Part shown: one piece after another, positions 21,649 through 30,848 of the stretch | Layout: every line of letters starts with the position of its first letter | How positions within the stretch are numbered: position 1 is the first letter of the stretch | NCBI GenBank assembly: GCA_025352125.1 | Contig: JANXTZ010000029.1 | Coordinates: 1-51,132, forward strand | DNA length: 51,132 nt | Reading direction: 5' to 3' | From: Deinococcales bacterium | GTDB taxonomy: Bacteria; Deinococcota; Deinococci; Deinococcales; JAAFIG01 | Notes under the pieces: model-generated | What the model was told of the DNA's origin: nothing | The model's database searches: none | The model's input: only the letters and a program-made list of their open reading frames with translations | Translations under genes and position numbers: made by a program

Positions 21649-24612
21649 TTAGCCGTTTTCATGCTGTGACTTCTCGAGCAGCGCGTTCAATTCGGCGCGG
21701 TAAGTGCTGGGCAAGCCCTCAAAGTTTAGGGTCTCGAGGTAAGGTTTTACAATTTCATGTTGTTCGGGTGTGCCAAGCGTGTACACGGCTCGAATCACGG
21801 CATATCGGACGCTGGGGTAATCGTTGTCTGGGGCAAGTTCCAACGCCAGTGCAAGGCTGGTTTGGGCAAGCTCGAGGTTGGAAATTTGGAAGTACAACAC
21901 CGCAAGGTTGGCAAATGCGGCACAGTGGTAAAGCCTGTTCGTTCCGACAACAATTTTTTGGTAATGCCGAATGGCGTGATCCGATTGCGCCGAGCGGCTG
22001 TAAACGCCCGCTAGGTTGTTGCGAAGTGTGCTCGTGTCTTCCAAAGAATGGCGTTGCTCGAGGTCTGTCAGGAGGTTTTCGGCGGCATCGATGGCTTGGG
22101 TGGCGTCGCCACTTAAAAAATTGCGGTAAAGCTGGTTTGCCACGTGGTTAATCGTGACCGCATCTGCGCCTATCGCTCGAGCGTGGCGCAGCATCTCATC
22201 ATCGTAACGTTTTGCCTCGGCTTTGCGTTGAAGGTGAAACAGGCTCAGTGCCAACGCTCCCAGGGCATTTAAAAAGTTCAGATTGACGGGTTGTTGACGC
22301 CATGCCTGCACGACAGATTCGATCAAATCAATGGCTTTTTGGTAATCGGCTTGGTGAATCGCAATCACCCCGAGTTTGTAACGTGTGTCCTCGAGGTTGG
22401 ATGCCTCGCCGCGTCGTTCGGCAAGTTGCAATGCTTGCAGTCCAAATTCTTGTGCCATCTCGAGCGAACCTTTTTGCAGGTGCAGGTAGCACAGGTGATC
22501 CAGCGTCAACCAGTGCGCCTCGGGGTCGCTGACCACTTCCAGCAGAGGCTCGAGCATCTTTTCGGCATCGGAAAATCGAAGCGCGAGGGTGTAAAACCCA
22601 CCAAGCAAACTTTGGGCGCGGTGAAGTTGGGTCAGGTTAGCTGGCAAATTGATCGCAAGCTCGAGAAGCGCGATGGCTTCGGTGTTGCGTCCCATCCCTT
22701 GCGCGGCTTCGGCGGCAACAATCATGGCTGGCACGGCGCGGTCATACTCTCCAGCCTCGAGCCAGTGCTGTGCGACCCGTGCGGGATCGCCGTGTCCCTC
22801 GAGAAGGGCTGCACATTTTCGGTGCAAGAACCGTTTGATGGAACTGCTGATGCCCGCCCTGACCGCCTCGAGCAGCAAATCGTGCTGGAACCGTTCTCCG
22901 TGCATGATCTGCGCTTGCTCGAGTTCTTCGAGGGGTGCTTCAAGCTCGAGGGGTTTGTTTTCGAGCACAAACGCGGCAAGTTCCAGGGTAAAATCTTCGC
23001 CCGCGATGGCTGCCACCTGCGCGATGCGTTGCGCATCCACGCTGCGCCGCGCCAGACGTTGCGCCGTGATGTGCTGTACAACTTTTGGCAATGGCAGTGG
23101 CTCGAGGTTGGTTTGCAAGTTGTTTTGCTCGAGCAAATCCCTGATGGTTTCGAGGGCATACAATGGGTTGCCGCCCGTGCTGCGTTGCAGTTGCGCCGCC
23201 AAATTGGCTGGCGCGTCAAGTTGCAAACTGTGCAGCAATTCGGACAGTCCGGTTTCCTCGAGCGGCGCGAGGTCAATGATTTCCAGGCTGCCACGGCTGG
23301 CGGCTTGCGCAAGGCTCGCCTCGATTTCGGCTGAGAGTTCACCTTTGCGGTAGGTGGTGCAGATGCGAACGCCCAAATTCAGGCTTCGGTCCGTGTTGAA
23401 TTGCAGCGCCTCAAGGCTGGCGGCGTCCATGAATTGCAGATCGTCAATGGCAATGGCATTGATGCCTTGTGTCAGGCGTCGTTCGGTCACTTTAAACAAC
23501 GCCTCATAAAAACGCAGCTTGTCCGCCTCCGAGTTGATGGCTGGCGGTGCGTGAAGACTCAATTCTGGCAGCAGTCTTGTAAGCTCGGTGTTGATCCAGT
23601 CGGGAAACTCGAGCGTGATTTGGGTGCTGAACATTTGACGCAAGCCACGGGCGAGGGCGGACATCGGCACACCCGTATCGCCTGGGCGGGCTTCGATCAG
23701 GTCAAAGCTGGTTTTGCGCCTCAGAAAATCCAGCATCAAACGCGTTTTGCCAACGCCAGGAACGCCACGAATCACGATAGCTTTCCCAGCCTTCCACGCT
23801 TGCTCGAGTTGCGCCCATTCGCGGCTTCGTCCAACCAACTTGGGTGGATTTCCAAGGTCAAGCGGCAAAGCTGCCAGCATGGGTTCCGAAACAACCTGAT
23901 CTTGCTCGAGCGATTCGCGCAAGGCTTTGGTTTCTAGGCTCGGGGGCGCACCGAGTTCATTCCTGAGTTGTACCTCGAGATCACGCAAGGTCACCAAAGC
24001 TTGTGCCCGATTGTTTTTAGCATAATAAACTCGAGCCAAGGCGCGGCTGGCTTCTTCCGAAAGCGGCTCGAGGTTGACCCAATCGCTCGCCCATTCGAGC
24101 GCGTCGCTCGAGGCGTCTGGGCGTTGCAACGCCCGGCGGTAGGCGCTGACCCGAGCACCGCGCCAGCGTTCGCGTTGGGCTTCCAGCCATTCGCTGAAAT
24201 CGGGGCAATCTTCAAAATCAAATTGCCCTAAAATTTCGCCCCTCACCACGATCAAACCCGCATCGTCACCCAAGAAGGCTTTTGATTCGAGGGTGATCGT
24301 GTCCACCTCGAGTTCGGTGGTCAGCGACAAACGTTCGCCGCTCTGCACCAAATCCGTGGCGACCAATTTTTTTAATCGGTGCAGGGTTTGGCGTAAATTC
24401 CCTCGGGCGCGTTCCTCATCGGTGTCCGCCCACAACAAGCCCGCCACTTTGGACCGCGTGACCTCACCCTCGAGTGCCAGCAGTGCCAGCACACCCGCCG
24501 TTTTGCGCTCGAGCGTGTGCCGCGCCGCAAGACCGTGCAAGACCGCGCCGCCCAGCAACTCGAGCCGCCAGGCTGCGGCTCGGGTGGTGAGTCTGGCACT
24601 GCGTGGCTGCAT
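21649..24612 (-). CDS. BTAD/SARP-type transcriptional activator with AAA ATPase and TPR repeats
   Basis: 987 residues. Order: an N-terminal winged helix (about 10-95; TLERKTAGVLALLALEGEVTRSKVAGLLW, RGNLRQTLHRLKKL), a bacterial transcriptional activation domain of helical repeats (about 100-250), an AAA/STAND ATPase (Walker A GVPGVGKTRLM near residue 285, a Walker B-like INAIAIDDLQFMDAASLEALQ), then TPR repeats to the C-terminus (GEYDRAVPAMIVAAEAAQ, QAQLVTLRDLE-like units). This build senses a ligand or partner through the STAND-TPR part. No obvious target operon adjoins it. TATAAT lies 6 bases before the ATG. Confidence 0.88.
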   Translation of the reverse strand: MQPRSARLTTRAAAWRLELLGGAVLHGLAARHTLERKTAGVLALLALEGEVTRSKVAGLLWADTDEERARGNLRQTLHRLKKLVATDLVQSGERLSLTTELEVDTITLESKAFLGDDAGLIVVRGEILGQFDFEDCPDFSEWLEAQRERWRGARVSAYRRALQRPDASSDALEWASDWVNLEPLSEEASRALARVYYAKNNRAQALVTLRDLEVQLRNELGAPPSLETKALRESLEQDQVVSEPMLAALPLDLGNPPKLVGRSREWAQLEQAWKAGKAIVIRGVPGVGKTRLMLDFLRRKTSFDLIEARPGDTGVPMSALARGLRQMFSTQITLEFPDWINTELTRLLPELSLHAPPAINSEADKLRFYEALFKVTERRLTQGINAIAIDDLQFMDAASLEALQFNTDRSLNLGVRICTTYRKGELSAEIEASLAQAASRGSLEIIDLAPLEETGLSELLHSLQLDAPANLAAQLQRSTGGNPLYALETIRDLLEQNNLQTNLEPLPLPKVVQHITAQRLARRSVDAQRIAQVAAIAGEDFTLELAAFVLENKPLELEAPLEELEQAQIMHGERFQHDLLLEAVRAGISSSIKRFLHRKCAALLEGHGDPARVAQHWLEAGEYDRAVPAMIVAAEAAQGMGRNTEAIALLELAINLPANLTQLHRAQSLLGGFYTLALRFSDAEKMLEPLLEVVSDPEAHWLTLDHLCYLHLQKGSLEMAQEFGLQALQLAERRGEASNLEDTRYKLGVIAIHQADYQKAIDLIESVVQAWRQQPVNLNFLNALGALALSLFHLQRKAEAKRYDDEMLRHARAIGADAVTINHVANQLYRNFLSGDATQAIDAAENLLTDLEQRHSLEDTSTLRNNLAGVYSRSAQSDHAIRHYQKIVVGTNRLYHCAAFANLAVLYFQISNLELAQTSLALALELAPDNDYPSVRYAVIRAVYTLGTPEQHEIVKPYLETLNFEGLPSTYRAELNALLEKSQHENG

Positions 24613-24618
24613 CTTTAA

Positions 24619-24624
24619 ATTATA
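24619..24624 (-). promoter_or_regulatory. Leaderless -10 box of the BTAD regulator
   Basis: Consensus TATAAT ends 6 bases before the ATG at 24612. Confidence 0.7.
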
Positions 24625-24652
24625 CGGGAGTCCATTTAAATTGCCTGAAACC

Positions 24653-25432
24653 TCAGACCGCCGAGAGTCCGCCGTCTGCCAGGTACACCGCGCCCGTCAC
24701 CAGACTGGCGGCGTCGGATGCCAGAAACGCGATGACTTCAGCAATCTCGGCAGGTTGTCCGTAACGCCTGAGGGGAATGATGTGCTCCAAGTTGGCGCGT
24801 ACCGTCTCGCCCTGCCCTGGTTTCAGGCTGTCGTCAAAGCCGCGCATCATGCTCGAGTCGAGCGGTCCCGGGTTGACGCTGTTGACCCGAATGCCCTTGC
24901 GTGACCATTCGGCTGCGCCACCCCTGGTCAGACCGATCACGGCGTGTTTACTGGCGTTGTAGGCGATCATGCCCGGTGCGCCAATGACTCCCGCAACGCT
25001 CGAGAGGTTGACGATGCTGGCGGCAACGGGTTGCGACTCGAGCATCAGGGGGATGGCGTGTTTCATGCCGAGGAAAACGCCTGTGACATTGACGTTCAAA
25101 ACGTGTTGGAATGACTCGAGCGGATAGTTGGGAATGCTGGCGGGAGCGCCGCCGATGCCAGCGTTGTTCACCAGCACATGCAGGCTACCGAAATGCGCTT
25201 TTGTCTGTTCAATCACGCGCCTCCAGTCTGGCTCGAGGCTGACATCGTGGACGAGGGTCAAGACTTTTGTGCCACCCGTCTCGAGTTCGGTTTTTAAGGC
25301 TTGAAGTGGCTCGAGTTTTAGATCTGTCAACACCAAATTTGCCCCTCGAGAAGCCATCAAACGTGCGGTTGCCGAGCCGATCTCCCCTGCCGCGCCAGTA
25401 ATCAGCGCGACCTTGCTGGTCAATTGAATCAT
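24653..25432 (-). CDS. Short-chain dehydrogenase/reductase
   Basis: 259 residues, classical SDR length. The NAD(P)-binding loop is ALITGAAGEIGSATARLM (TGxxxxIG), NNAG is at VLVNNAGIGGAP, the catalytic Ser is in IVNLSSVAGVIG, and the Tyr/Lys pair is in YNASKHAVIGLTRG. The Asp in LVLTDLK after the second strand suggests an NAD(H) preference. The substrate is unknown. A GGAGG site lies about 9 bases before the ATG. The gene is divergent from the RimJ-like GNAT gene. Confidence 0.9.
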   Translation of the reverse strand: MIQLTSKVALITGAAGEIGSATARLMASRGANLVLTDLKLEPLQALKTELETGGTKVLTLVHDVSLEPDWRRVIEQTKAHFGSLHVLVNNAGIGGAPASIPNYPLESFQHVLNVNVTGVFLGMKHAIPLMLESQPVAASIVNLSSVAGVIGAPGMIAYNASKHAVIGLTRGGAAEWSRKGIRVNSVNPGPLDSSMMRGFDDSLKPGQGETVRANLEHIIPLRRYGQPAEIAEVIAFLASDAASLVTGAVYLADGGLSAV

Positions 25433-25464
25433 GGGTTTTCCTCCGTGAGCAAAGTTTAACAGGC

Positions 25465-25470
25465 TAAAGT
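25465..25470 (+). promoter_or_regulatory. Leaderless -10 box of the RimJ-like GNAT gene
   Basis: TAAAGT ends 6 bases before ATG 25477. Confidence 0.6.
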
Positions 25471-25476
25471 GATTTC

Positions 25477-26001
25477 ATGGTTCTGGAAACGCCACGACTT
25501 TTTTTGATTCATCCACCGCTCGAGGTCATGAAGACGCGTCTTGTCAAAGACCATTTCACGGCTTTTGTGCCAGACTTGAATCTCGAGATCACTTTCCCGC
25601 CCGAGTATCCTGGCGATGCGCTTGGATTTTTTGAATCCTGGGCGGTCTGGGTTGAAGCCCACGGTCATCCGAGCGATCAAGCGGGCGGTTGCCTGATTCA
25701 CAAGCTCGAGCGGCTGGCAATTGGGCAGATTGGTTTTAAGGGTCTGCCCGACACGGATGGCAGAGTCGAAATTGGTTACGGTTTGAACGCAACGCATCAC
25801 AATTTGGGTTATGCCAGCGAGGCGGTGGGGGCGTTGGTGGTTTGGGCGCTCGAGTCTGGGTTTGCCAAGAAGATTGGTGCTGAAACCCTCGAGAATAATC
25901 TGGCATCAAATCGGGTGCTCGAGAAACTTGGGTTTGTTCAGGTTGGAACGCGTTTTGATGCCGAAGAGGGTGGAAATTTGATCTTGTGGGAACGGGTTTG
26001 A
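25477..26001 (+). CDS. RimJ/RimL-type GNAT acetyltransferase
   Basis: 174 residues. It opens LETPRLFLIHPPLEVMKTRL, as in Acetyltransf_3 proteins; IGYGLNATHHNLGYASEAVGALVVWAL is the acetyl-CoA-binding block, and ETLENNLASNRVLEKLGFVQVG is the conserved ending. Members acetylate N-termini of ribosomal proteins or small amines; the target is not deducible. Confidence 0.88.
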   Translation: MVLETPRLFLIHPPLEVMKTRLVKDHFTAFVPDLNLEITFPPEYPGDALGFFESWAVWVEAHGHPSDQAGGCLIHKLERLAIGQIGFKGLPDTDGRVEIGYGLNATHHNLGYASEAVGALVVWALESGFAKKIGAETLENNLASNRVLEKLGFVQVGTRFDAEEGGNLILWERV

Positions 26002-26117
26002 ATTTGATCGTCGCAAACCTTCAGCAATCGCGCTGCTGAAATCTTCCCTGTGGTGAAGACATAATGAGGTAGGCTTTTAAGACAAACAACAGTTGGGACA
26101 AGGCTCAAAGGGGCAAC

Positions 26118-28022
26118 ATGAAATTATTCACCCACATCACGGTTTTACTCGGTTTGGCAATCCTGGCGAACACCGCCCAAGCCAACGCACTTTTTACATT
26201 ACCAAGCGCTTTGAGTACGCTCGCGCCAAAAAAACTCGAGCTTCAAGCGGCAACCCCAAACTCTTGGACAATTCTGGTGTACTTGCACGGCGACAACAAC
26301 CTTGAAGGCTCGAGCTTGGATGACCTGCAAGAGATGGCGGCGGTTGGTTCCAGACAAGGCTTTAACATTGTCGTGCAGTGGGATCGGGCGTCGGTGGCGG
26401 GCGGCGTTCGCGGTCTGGTCAAAAAAGGTGATTTTGAGGTCAGACAAAAACTGCCCGAACAAAATTCTGACGATCCAAAAGTGCTCTCGAGCTTTTTGCA
26501 ATGGGGCGTGCGCAGCTTTCCGGCGCAACGTTACGGCGTGATCATGTGGGATCACGGCGGACAATGGGACGGTGGTTTCGGTGGCGACGAATCGAACGGC
26601 GAGAACGGCATGAATGTCTTTGACATGCGCAGCGCGATTCAATCGGCAATGGTGTCAACTGGCGTCAAACGCCTGGACTTTCTGGCGTTCGACACCTGCC
26701 TCATGGGTGGTCTCGAGGTGCTGGGGCAGTTTGCGGATTTGACCAAACTCTACATCGCCGACCCCGAAATTGATTACGGCGCGGGTTGGGATTACACGGC
26801 ATCGCTGGGGTATTTGCAAAAAAATCCTGGCATCAACGTGCTCGAGTTTGGCAAGCGCGAGGTTTCGACCTGGGCGGCGCATCACAACGAGGACGAAGCC
26901 GACCTGCGTTACCGCGCCCATGCGGCGTATGACACCACACAATTTGGCAATGTCTTGGGTGCGGTGAAAGCCTTGAGCATAAGCTTGCAAGCCGACTGGA
27001 ACGCCGAATCCGAGGTGCTCTCGAGCTTGCGGTCCAAAGTCACCGAGTACAGTATTTCTCCCGAAGAACCCAAAGCCCCGCGTCCATATGTGGACTTGGG
27101 CGACATGGCAAGTTTATTCTTGGCAAAATCCTCGAGCGGCGACGTACGCAACGCGGCAAAGAATGTCATCTCGAGCATCGACAAGATGGTGCTGGCAAAG
27201 ACACTCGGGCAAAGCAACAAAAGTGCGCGGGCGCTCAGCGTTTGGATGCCCGCCGACCGCAGCAAATTGCCCGATGAGACCACGATCCAGGCGTACAACA
27301 AGCTCGGCTCGAGCCTGGCTGGCGGTTGGGACGACTTCTTGAAACTCTGGTTCGGTGAGGTTGCGGACAACACAGACGCGCCGACCCTCGAGATTACCGA
27401 CACGCAAAACGATGTCAATCCGAGCGAAAAACTGCCGACACTGATTTCGTTCAAAGTTGCCGACAAAGACCTGGAAGCCGTGTACGCCTCGGTGGGGCGT
27501 TCGGTGAACGACAGCGTGTTCAATTTGTATGGTGATCTGTTTTACGAAGCCGCCGACCCTGGCGAGTACGACACCCAGTGGGATGGACGTTTGGTCTACG
27601 TGACCGACGGCAAAAACCGCAGTTTGTTCCCAGGGTTTTACCAGGAAACCGACGATGCGGTTTTAACCGCCAGCGCCCTCTACACCGCACCAGGCGACAA
27701 GAAAGCCCAAGATGTGATTGTCCAACTTGACTCCGAAAGCATGGAATTCATCAGCGCCTTGGACGATTCTGGCACCTCACCTCGAGAGATGGAGTTGCTG
27801 GCGGGCGGCAAGCTCGAGTTTGAATACTTGCAGATTGATGACACCAAAGACGATTACACCTACGCCAAAACTGGCATCAAGCTGGTCGTGCCCAAGGGCG
27901 GCATGACAAAACTGAAAGCCGGTTTCGCTAAAGTGCCCGCTGGAGCCTACAGCGTTTTGGTTGGCGCAACCGACTGGGCTGGCAACGAATCGTTCGAAGA
28001 TGTCAGCGTTGACATGAAATAG
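26118..28022 (+). CDS. Secreted clostripain-type cysteine protease (family C11)
   Basis: 634 residues with a signal peptide (about 1-22, ending AQA). The caspase-like fold of family C11 is clear: WTILVYLHGDNNLEG, the catalytic His146 in VIMWDHGGQWDGGFGGDE, and the catalytic Cys194 in LAFDTCLMGGLEVLGQ. The region after about residue 420 is beta-rich and ends YSVLVGATDWAGNESFEDV, resembling an Ig-like or adhesion module. Family members cleave after basic residues and often self-activate. A GGGG site lies 4 bases before the ATG. Confidence 0.88.
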   Translation: MKLFTHITVLLGLAILANTAQANALFTLPSALSTLAPKKLELQAATPNSWTILVYLHGDNNLEGSSLDDLQEMAAVGSRQGFNIVVQWDRASVAGGVRGLVKKGDFEVRQKLPEQNSDDPKVLSSFLQWGVRSFPAQRYGVIMWDHGGQWDGGFGGDESNGENGMNVFDMRSAIQSAMVSTGVKRLDFLAFDTCLMGGLEVLGQFADLTKLYIADPEIDYGAGWDYTASLGYLQKNPGINVLEFGKREVSTWAAHHNEDEADLRYRAHAAYDTTQFGNVLGAVKALSISLQADWNAESEVLSSLRSKVTEYSISPEEPKAPRPYVDLGDMASLFLAKSSSGDVRNAAKNVISSIDKMVLAKTLGQSNKSARALSVWMPADRSKLPDETTIQAYNKLGSSLAGGWDDFLKLWFGEVADNTDAPTLEITDTQNDVNPSEKLPTLISFKVADKDLEAVYASVGRSVNDSVFNLYGDLFYEAADPGEYDTQWDGRLVYVTDGKNRSLFPGFYQETDDAVLTASALYTAPGDKKAQDVIVQLDSESMEFISALDDSGTSPREMELLAGGKLEFEYLQIDDTKDDYTYAKTGIKLVVPKGGMTKLKAGFAKVPAGAYSVLVGATDWAGNESFEDVSVDMK

Positions 28023-28071
28023 GGTTGACGTGAAGTAAATGTTGGCTCGAGTTTTGAAGGGAATAAGCTGA

Positions 28072-28383
28072 ATGAAAGTCAAAAAAGAATCCGTGGTCTG
28101 GTTGATCGTCTCGCAGGTGATTGGTGTTCTGGCAATCTTTCCGTGGTTGTTGTACATCGGTGGGGCTTCGTTGGCGGCAGCTTTCAATACTTCAGGTCAA
28201 ACGTTGCTTTCCAAACTGTTTTTTCTGATCGCCAGTTATCCCGTGGTATTGCTGATTTGTATTGTGGCGACTTGGATTTTATGGCGGCAACAAAAGCACA
28301 AAACAGCAAATATTGTCACTTCAATTCCGATGGTTTACGTTGTGCCTGGTGTGATTTTACTTGCCATATACGCCCTCAGTTGA
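28072..28383 (+). CDS. Small membrane protein
   Basis: 103 residues with three predicted membrane helices (about 8-33, 46-69 and 80-102) and a short basic loop (RQQKHKT). I do not recognise a family. An AAGGGA site lies about 9 bases before the ATG. The terminator at 28415-28443 follows 32 bp after its stop. Confidence 0.65.
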   Translation: MKVKKESVVWLIVSQVIGVLAIFPWLLYIGGASLAAAFNTSGQTLLSKLFFLIASYPVVLLICIVATWILWRQQKHKTANIVTSIPMVYVVPGVILLAIYALS

Positions 28384-28414
28384 CATCAAGCAGCGACGCT
28401 CGAGAGATGATGTC

Positions 28415-28443
28415 AAAAGCGTTGGGTTTCCCCAGCGCTTTTT
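28415..28443 (+). terminator. Terminator after the small membrane protein gene
   Basis: AAAAGCGTTGGG pairs with CCCAGCGCTTTT (one G-T pair) around loop TTTC, and further T follow. Confidence 0.85.
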
Positions 28444-28448
28444 TCGAC

Positions 28449-28498
28449 TTGATAAACCGTCTAGTTGGACGGTATCTTAAACCGTCTGATTGGACGGT
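28449..28498 (+). promoter_or_regulatory. TetR promoter with two operators
   Basis: TTGATA (28449-28454) and TATCTT (28473-28478) are 18 bp apart. The dyad ACCGTC-N6-GACGGT occurs twice, at 28456-28473 and 28481-28498, 25 bp centre to centre. The first fills the promoter spacer and the second covers the expected start site. This arrangement fits autorepression by the TetR protein encoded 8 bp downstream. Confidence 0.85.
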
Positions 28499-28505
28499 AA
28501 ACTTT

Positions 28506-29051
28506 ATGGCAAAAAAATCACCCCTCGAAACCAAAGAAAAACTGCTTCAAGCCGCCGCGCAAATCGTGATCTCGAGCGGTAACACGCAATTTACCCTTGA
28601 GCAAGTGGCACAAGAGGCACAAGTCAGCAAGGGTGGCTTGCTGCATCACTTCCCAACCAAACTCGAGCTTCTCAGCGGTTTGATGACGCAACTGACCCAG
28701 ATTTTTGAAATTCGTTTGCAAGCCGCCCTCGAGTTGGAACCCAAACGTAAACGCGGACGGTTTGCGCGGGCGTACATTCATGCCAGTTTTGAACCTGAAC
28801 CAGTTGAACTCGAGCTGACCAACGCGCTGGCGAACGTGATTGTTCACTTCCCAGAATTGATTGACCAACTGCGGCAAGAGTTTGCGTTTATTGAAAAACA
28901 ATTTGCCAAAGACGGACTGAGTGAGGCTCGAGCAACATTGATTCGTTTGGCGTGCGATGGGCTTTGGTTTTCGGAATTGCTGGGCATTGAAGTGATTGAA
29001 GAACCTCGGCGCTCGAGTTTGCTGACCGAATTGTTGGAGTTGAGCAGATGA
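28506..29051 (+). CDS. TetR-family repressor
   Basis: 181 residues from ATG 28506. The N-terminal helix-turn-helix is LETKEKLLQAAAQIVISSGNTQFTLEQVAQEAQVSKGGLLHHF, the common TetR pattern, followed by a helical ligand-binding domain. The reading frame is intact although both genes downstream are broken. It overlaps the DUF5360 gene by ATGA and has two operators just upstream. By analogy with TetR-MFS units it would sense a compound exported by the MFS protein. Confidence 0.9.
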   Translation: MAKKSPLETKEKLLQAAAQIVISSGNTQFTLEQVAQEAQVSKGGLLHHFPTKLELLSGLMTQLTQIFEIRLQAALELEPKRKRGRFARAYIHASFEPEPVELELTNALANVIVHFPELIDQLRQEFAFIEKQFAKDGLSEARATLIRLACDGLWFSELLGIEVIEEPRRSSLLTELLELSR

Positions 29052-29440
29052 ACAGCCTGAAGAGTTTTTTCTGGTTCACGGATTTGGGGTTTATCGTGTA
29101 CTGGTTTATTACCGCGCTACATTTGGTTCCAACGCAATACCTGTTTTAGGATTACACCAACCCAATTCTGACCGCCTGGAATTGGTCTTTTTTAGCGCTC
29201 GACTTGGCAATCAGCGCAACAGGACTTGCCGCGCTCTGGGCGCACAGCAAAAACCTCGGGCTTTGGCGTTCCCTGGCAATCATTTCACTGACCCTGACCT
29301 TTGTTTCTGGTTTGAATGCCATATCGTTCTGGATCATTCGCCGCGATTTTGACCCGACGTGGTGGATTCCAAACTTGTACCTTTTGATCTATCCGCTGTG
29401 TTTCCTGCCCAAACTTTCAAAGCTCGAGGCAAAAGCATGA
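29048..29440 (+). pseudogene. DUF5360 (YvaD-like) membrane protein, interrupted by an in-frame TAG
   Basis: The frame reads MNSLKSFFWFTDLGFIVYWFITALHLVPTQYLF, then TAG at 29147-29149, then continues in the same frame DYTNPILTAWNWSFLALDLAISATGLAALW to a TGA at 29438-29440. Both halves match the small four-helix YvaD family, so a single nonsense change at codon 34 splits it. The second half has no ribosome binding site of its own. The ATG overlaps the tetR stop, and the end overlaps the MFS start by ATGA, showing the original coupled operon. Confidence 0.82.
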
Positions 29441-30478
29441 ATTCAACTTCAACACAAGCTGTTATTGATCCATTGAGCAACTGGCAACCACGCTTTTGGA
29501 GCATTTGGCTTGGACAGGCGCTTTCCTTGATCGGCAGCAGCCTGACGCAATTTGTGCTGCTGTGGTGGATCACCAGCACCACCAACTCTGCCAGTGCGCT
29601 TGCCATTGCTGGCGTCATGGCATTGCTGCCACAAGCCCTGCTGGGACCCCTCGGCGGCACGCTGGCTGACCGACTGCCGCGCCGCACCATCATGATGGTA
29701 ACTGATGGCATCACAGCGCTCTGTATGATTGTGCTGGTCTGGTTATTCTCGAGCCACACCGTGCAACTCTGGCACATTTACATCCTCATGTTCATTTGCT
29801 CCAGTATGCAAGCCTTCCAAAGTCCCGCCGCCGCCAGCACCGCCAACCTCGTGCCGCAATCCTGGCTGCCTCGAGTGGCTGGACTCAACTAGAGCTTGCA
29901 GGGCATCATGACCATCGCCGCGGCACCGTTGGGCGCACTGGCGCTGGCTTGGTTACCGTTTCAGGGCGCACTGATGATCGATGTTGTGGATGGAGGGTAT
30001 CTCTGGGGTCGGCATGATCGTGGGCGGCATCTTGATTTCGGTTCTTCCGAGCAAACGCCCGATTCTGGTGTTGCTGCTTTCGTTTGCGGTTTCGTGCGGC
30101 ACGATTTCACTGACCGCGCTGGCGGGCAGCAACGCTTTCTGGCTGGCAATCGTTTGGTGGACGGTTAGCGGTTTAACATTTTCCATCGGCAACGCCCCCA
30201 TGACATCCGTGCTGCAAACCGTTGTGCCAAACCACATGCAGGGGCGCGTGCTGTCGCTGCTGTCCACCATCATGGGCTTGGCAGGACCCTTTGGGCTGGC
30301 AATTGCCGCACCGCTGGGCGAATCCTTTGGTGTGCGCAGCGTGTTCATTGGCGGCGGGATTTTGTCAACGTTGGTGTGCGTTGTTGCCCTCGCCTCGAGT
30401 GCCATGTGGAAACTCGAGCAAGCTGCCATTGACGGGCAGGCATTGCAGACCAAACTCGAGTCAGAACAGGTTGTTTGA
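29437..30478 (+). pseudogene. MFS drug-efflux transporter, broken by TAG and an internal deletion
   Basis: The first part (29437-29892) reads like the N-half of a macrolide-type MFS exporter: FWSIWLGQALSLIGSSLTQFVLLWWI, GPLGGTLADRLPRRTIMMVTDG, QAFQSPAAASTANLVP. After RVAGLN a TAG stands where the family has Gln (NQSLQG), and the same frame continues SLQGIMTIAAAPLGALALAW. At about 29980-29990 the frame changes to GISGVGMIVGGILISVLPSKRP..., which is a later part of the family, so roughly 80-100 codons plus the frame are lost. The C-terminal part runs to a TGA at 30476-30478. The protein cannot be functional as a 12-helix transporter. Confidence 0.85.
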
Positions 30479-30644
30479 TCTCGGGAATTCCTGCTTTCTT
30501 TGGGACACTTTTACGTCCACCACATGCTTTTTTGAAAGCAACCAGCAAAGTCTTGCAAAACCAAAATAATATTCCAGTCTCGAGTTTCAGTTAAAATCTC
30601 AATTCAAAACACATTCACCAACACCGTGTACCTCGAGTGTTAGC

Positions 30645-30674
30645 AAAAAAACGCTGTTCAACACAGCGTTTTTT
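30645..30674. terminator. Bidirectional terminator
   Basis: ACGCTGT and ACAGCGT form a stem around TCAAC, flanked by an A-run on the left and a T-run on the right, so it works on both strands. Confidence 0.85.
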
Positions 30675-30734
30675 GGATTGAAAATCAACTATTGACAAGC
30701 TGCCCGTTGGTGTGGCAAACTACCGAAACGCCAA

Positions 30735-30748
30735 TGTAATCGTTTGCA
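30735..30748. promoter_or_regulatory. Candidate LacI-family operator
   Basis: TGTAATCGTTTGCA is an imperfect 14-bp dyad with a central CG, as in LacI/GalR operators. The adjoining TTTGCAGTAA recurs upstream of frcB at about 31902-31913. The match is short and unverified. Confidence 0.35.
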
Positions 30749-30848
30749 GTAATTAAGCCGTTAAAAGTTGTTGTGCCTCATCACGTCTCGAGTTATATAA
30801 GTCAGAGACAGGTTTTACTTGATCTTGAAAGGATGCAATCGTTTTCAG

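Larger units (their letters stand above)
30479..30848. other. Intergenic region upstream of the LacI gene
   Basis: No gene is visible. It contains a bidirectional terminator (30645-30674), a TTGACA at 30692-30697 without a good -10 partner, and a LacI-like dyad at 30735-30748. Confidence 0.6.

Noticed and set aside
22291..23334. 347-codon plus-strand ORF opposite the BTAD regulator
   Set aside because: It is a mirror of the coding strand with no ribosome binding site and no family resemblance; the minus-strand protein has clear domains.
29048..29892. TAG codons in the DUF5360 and MFS genes read as sense (stop recoding)
   Set aside because: TAG ends ordinary genes here, e.g. the C11 protease and GNAT member 2, and the MFS gene also has a deletion with frame change, so decay is the simpler reading.
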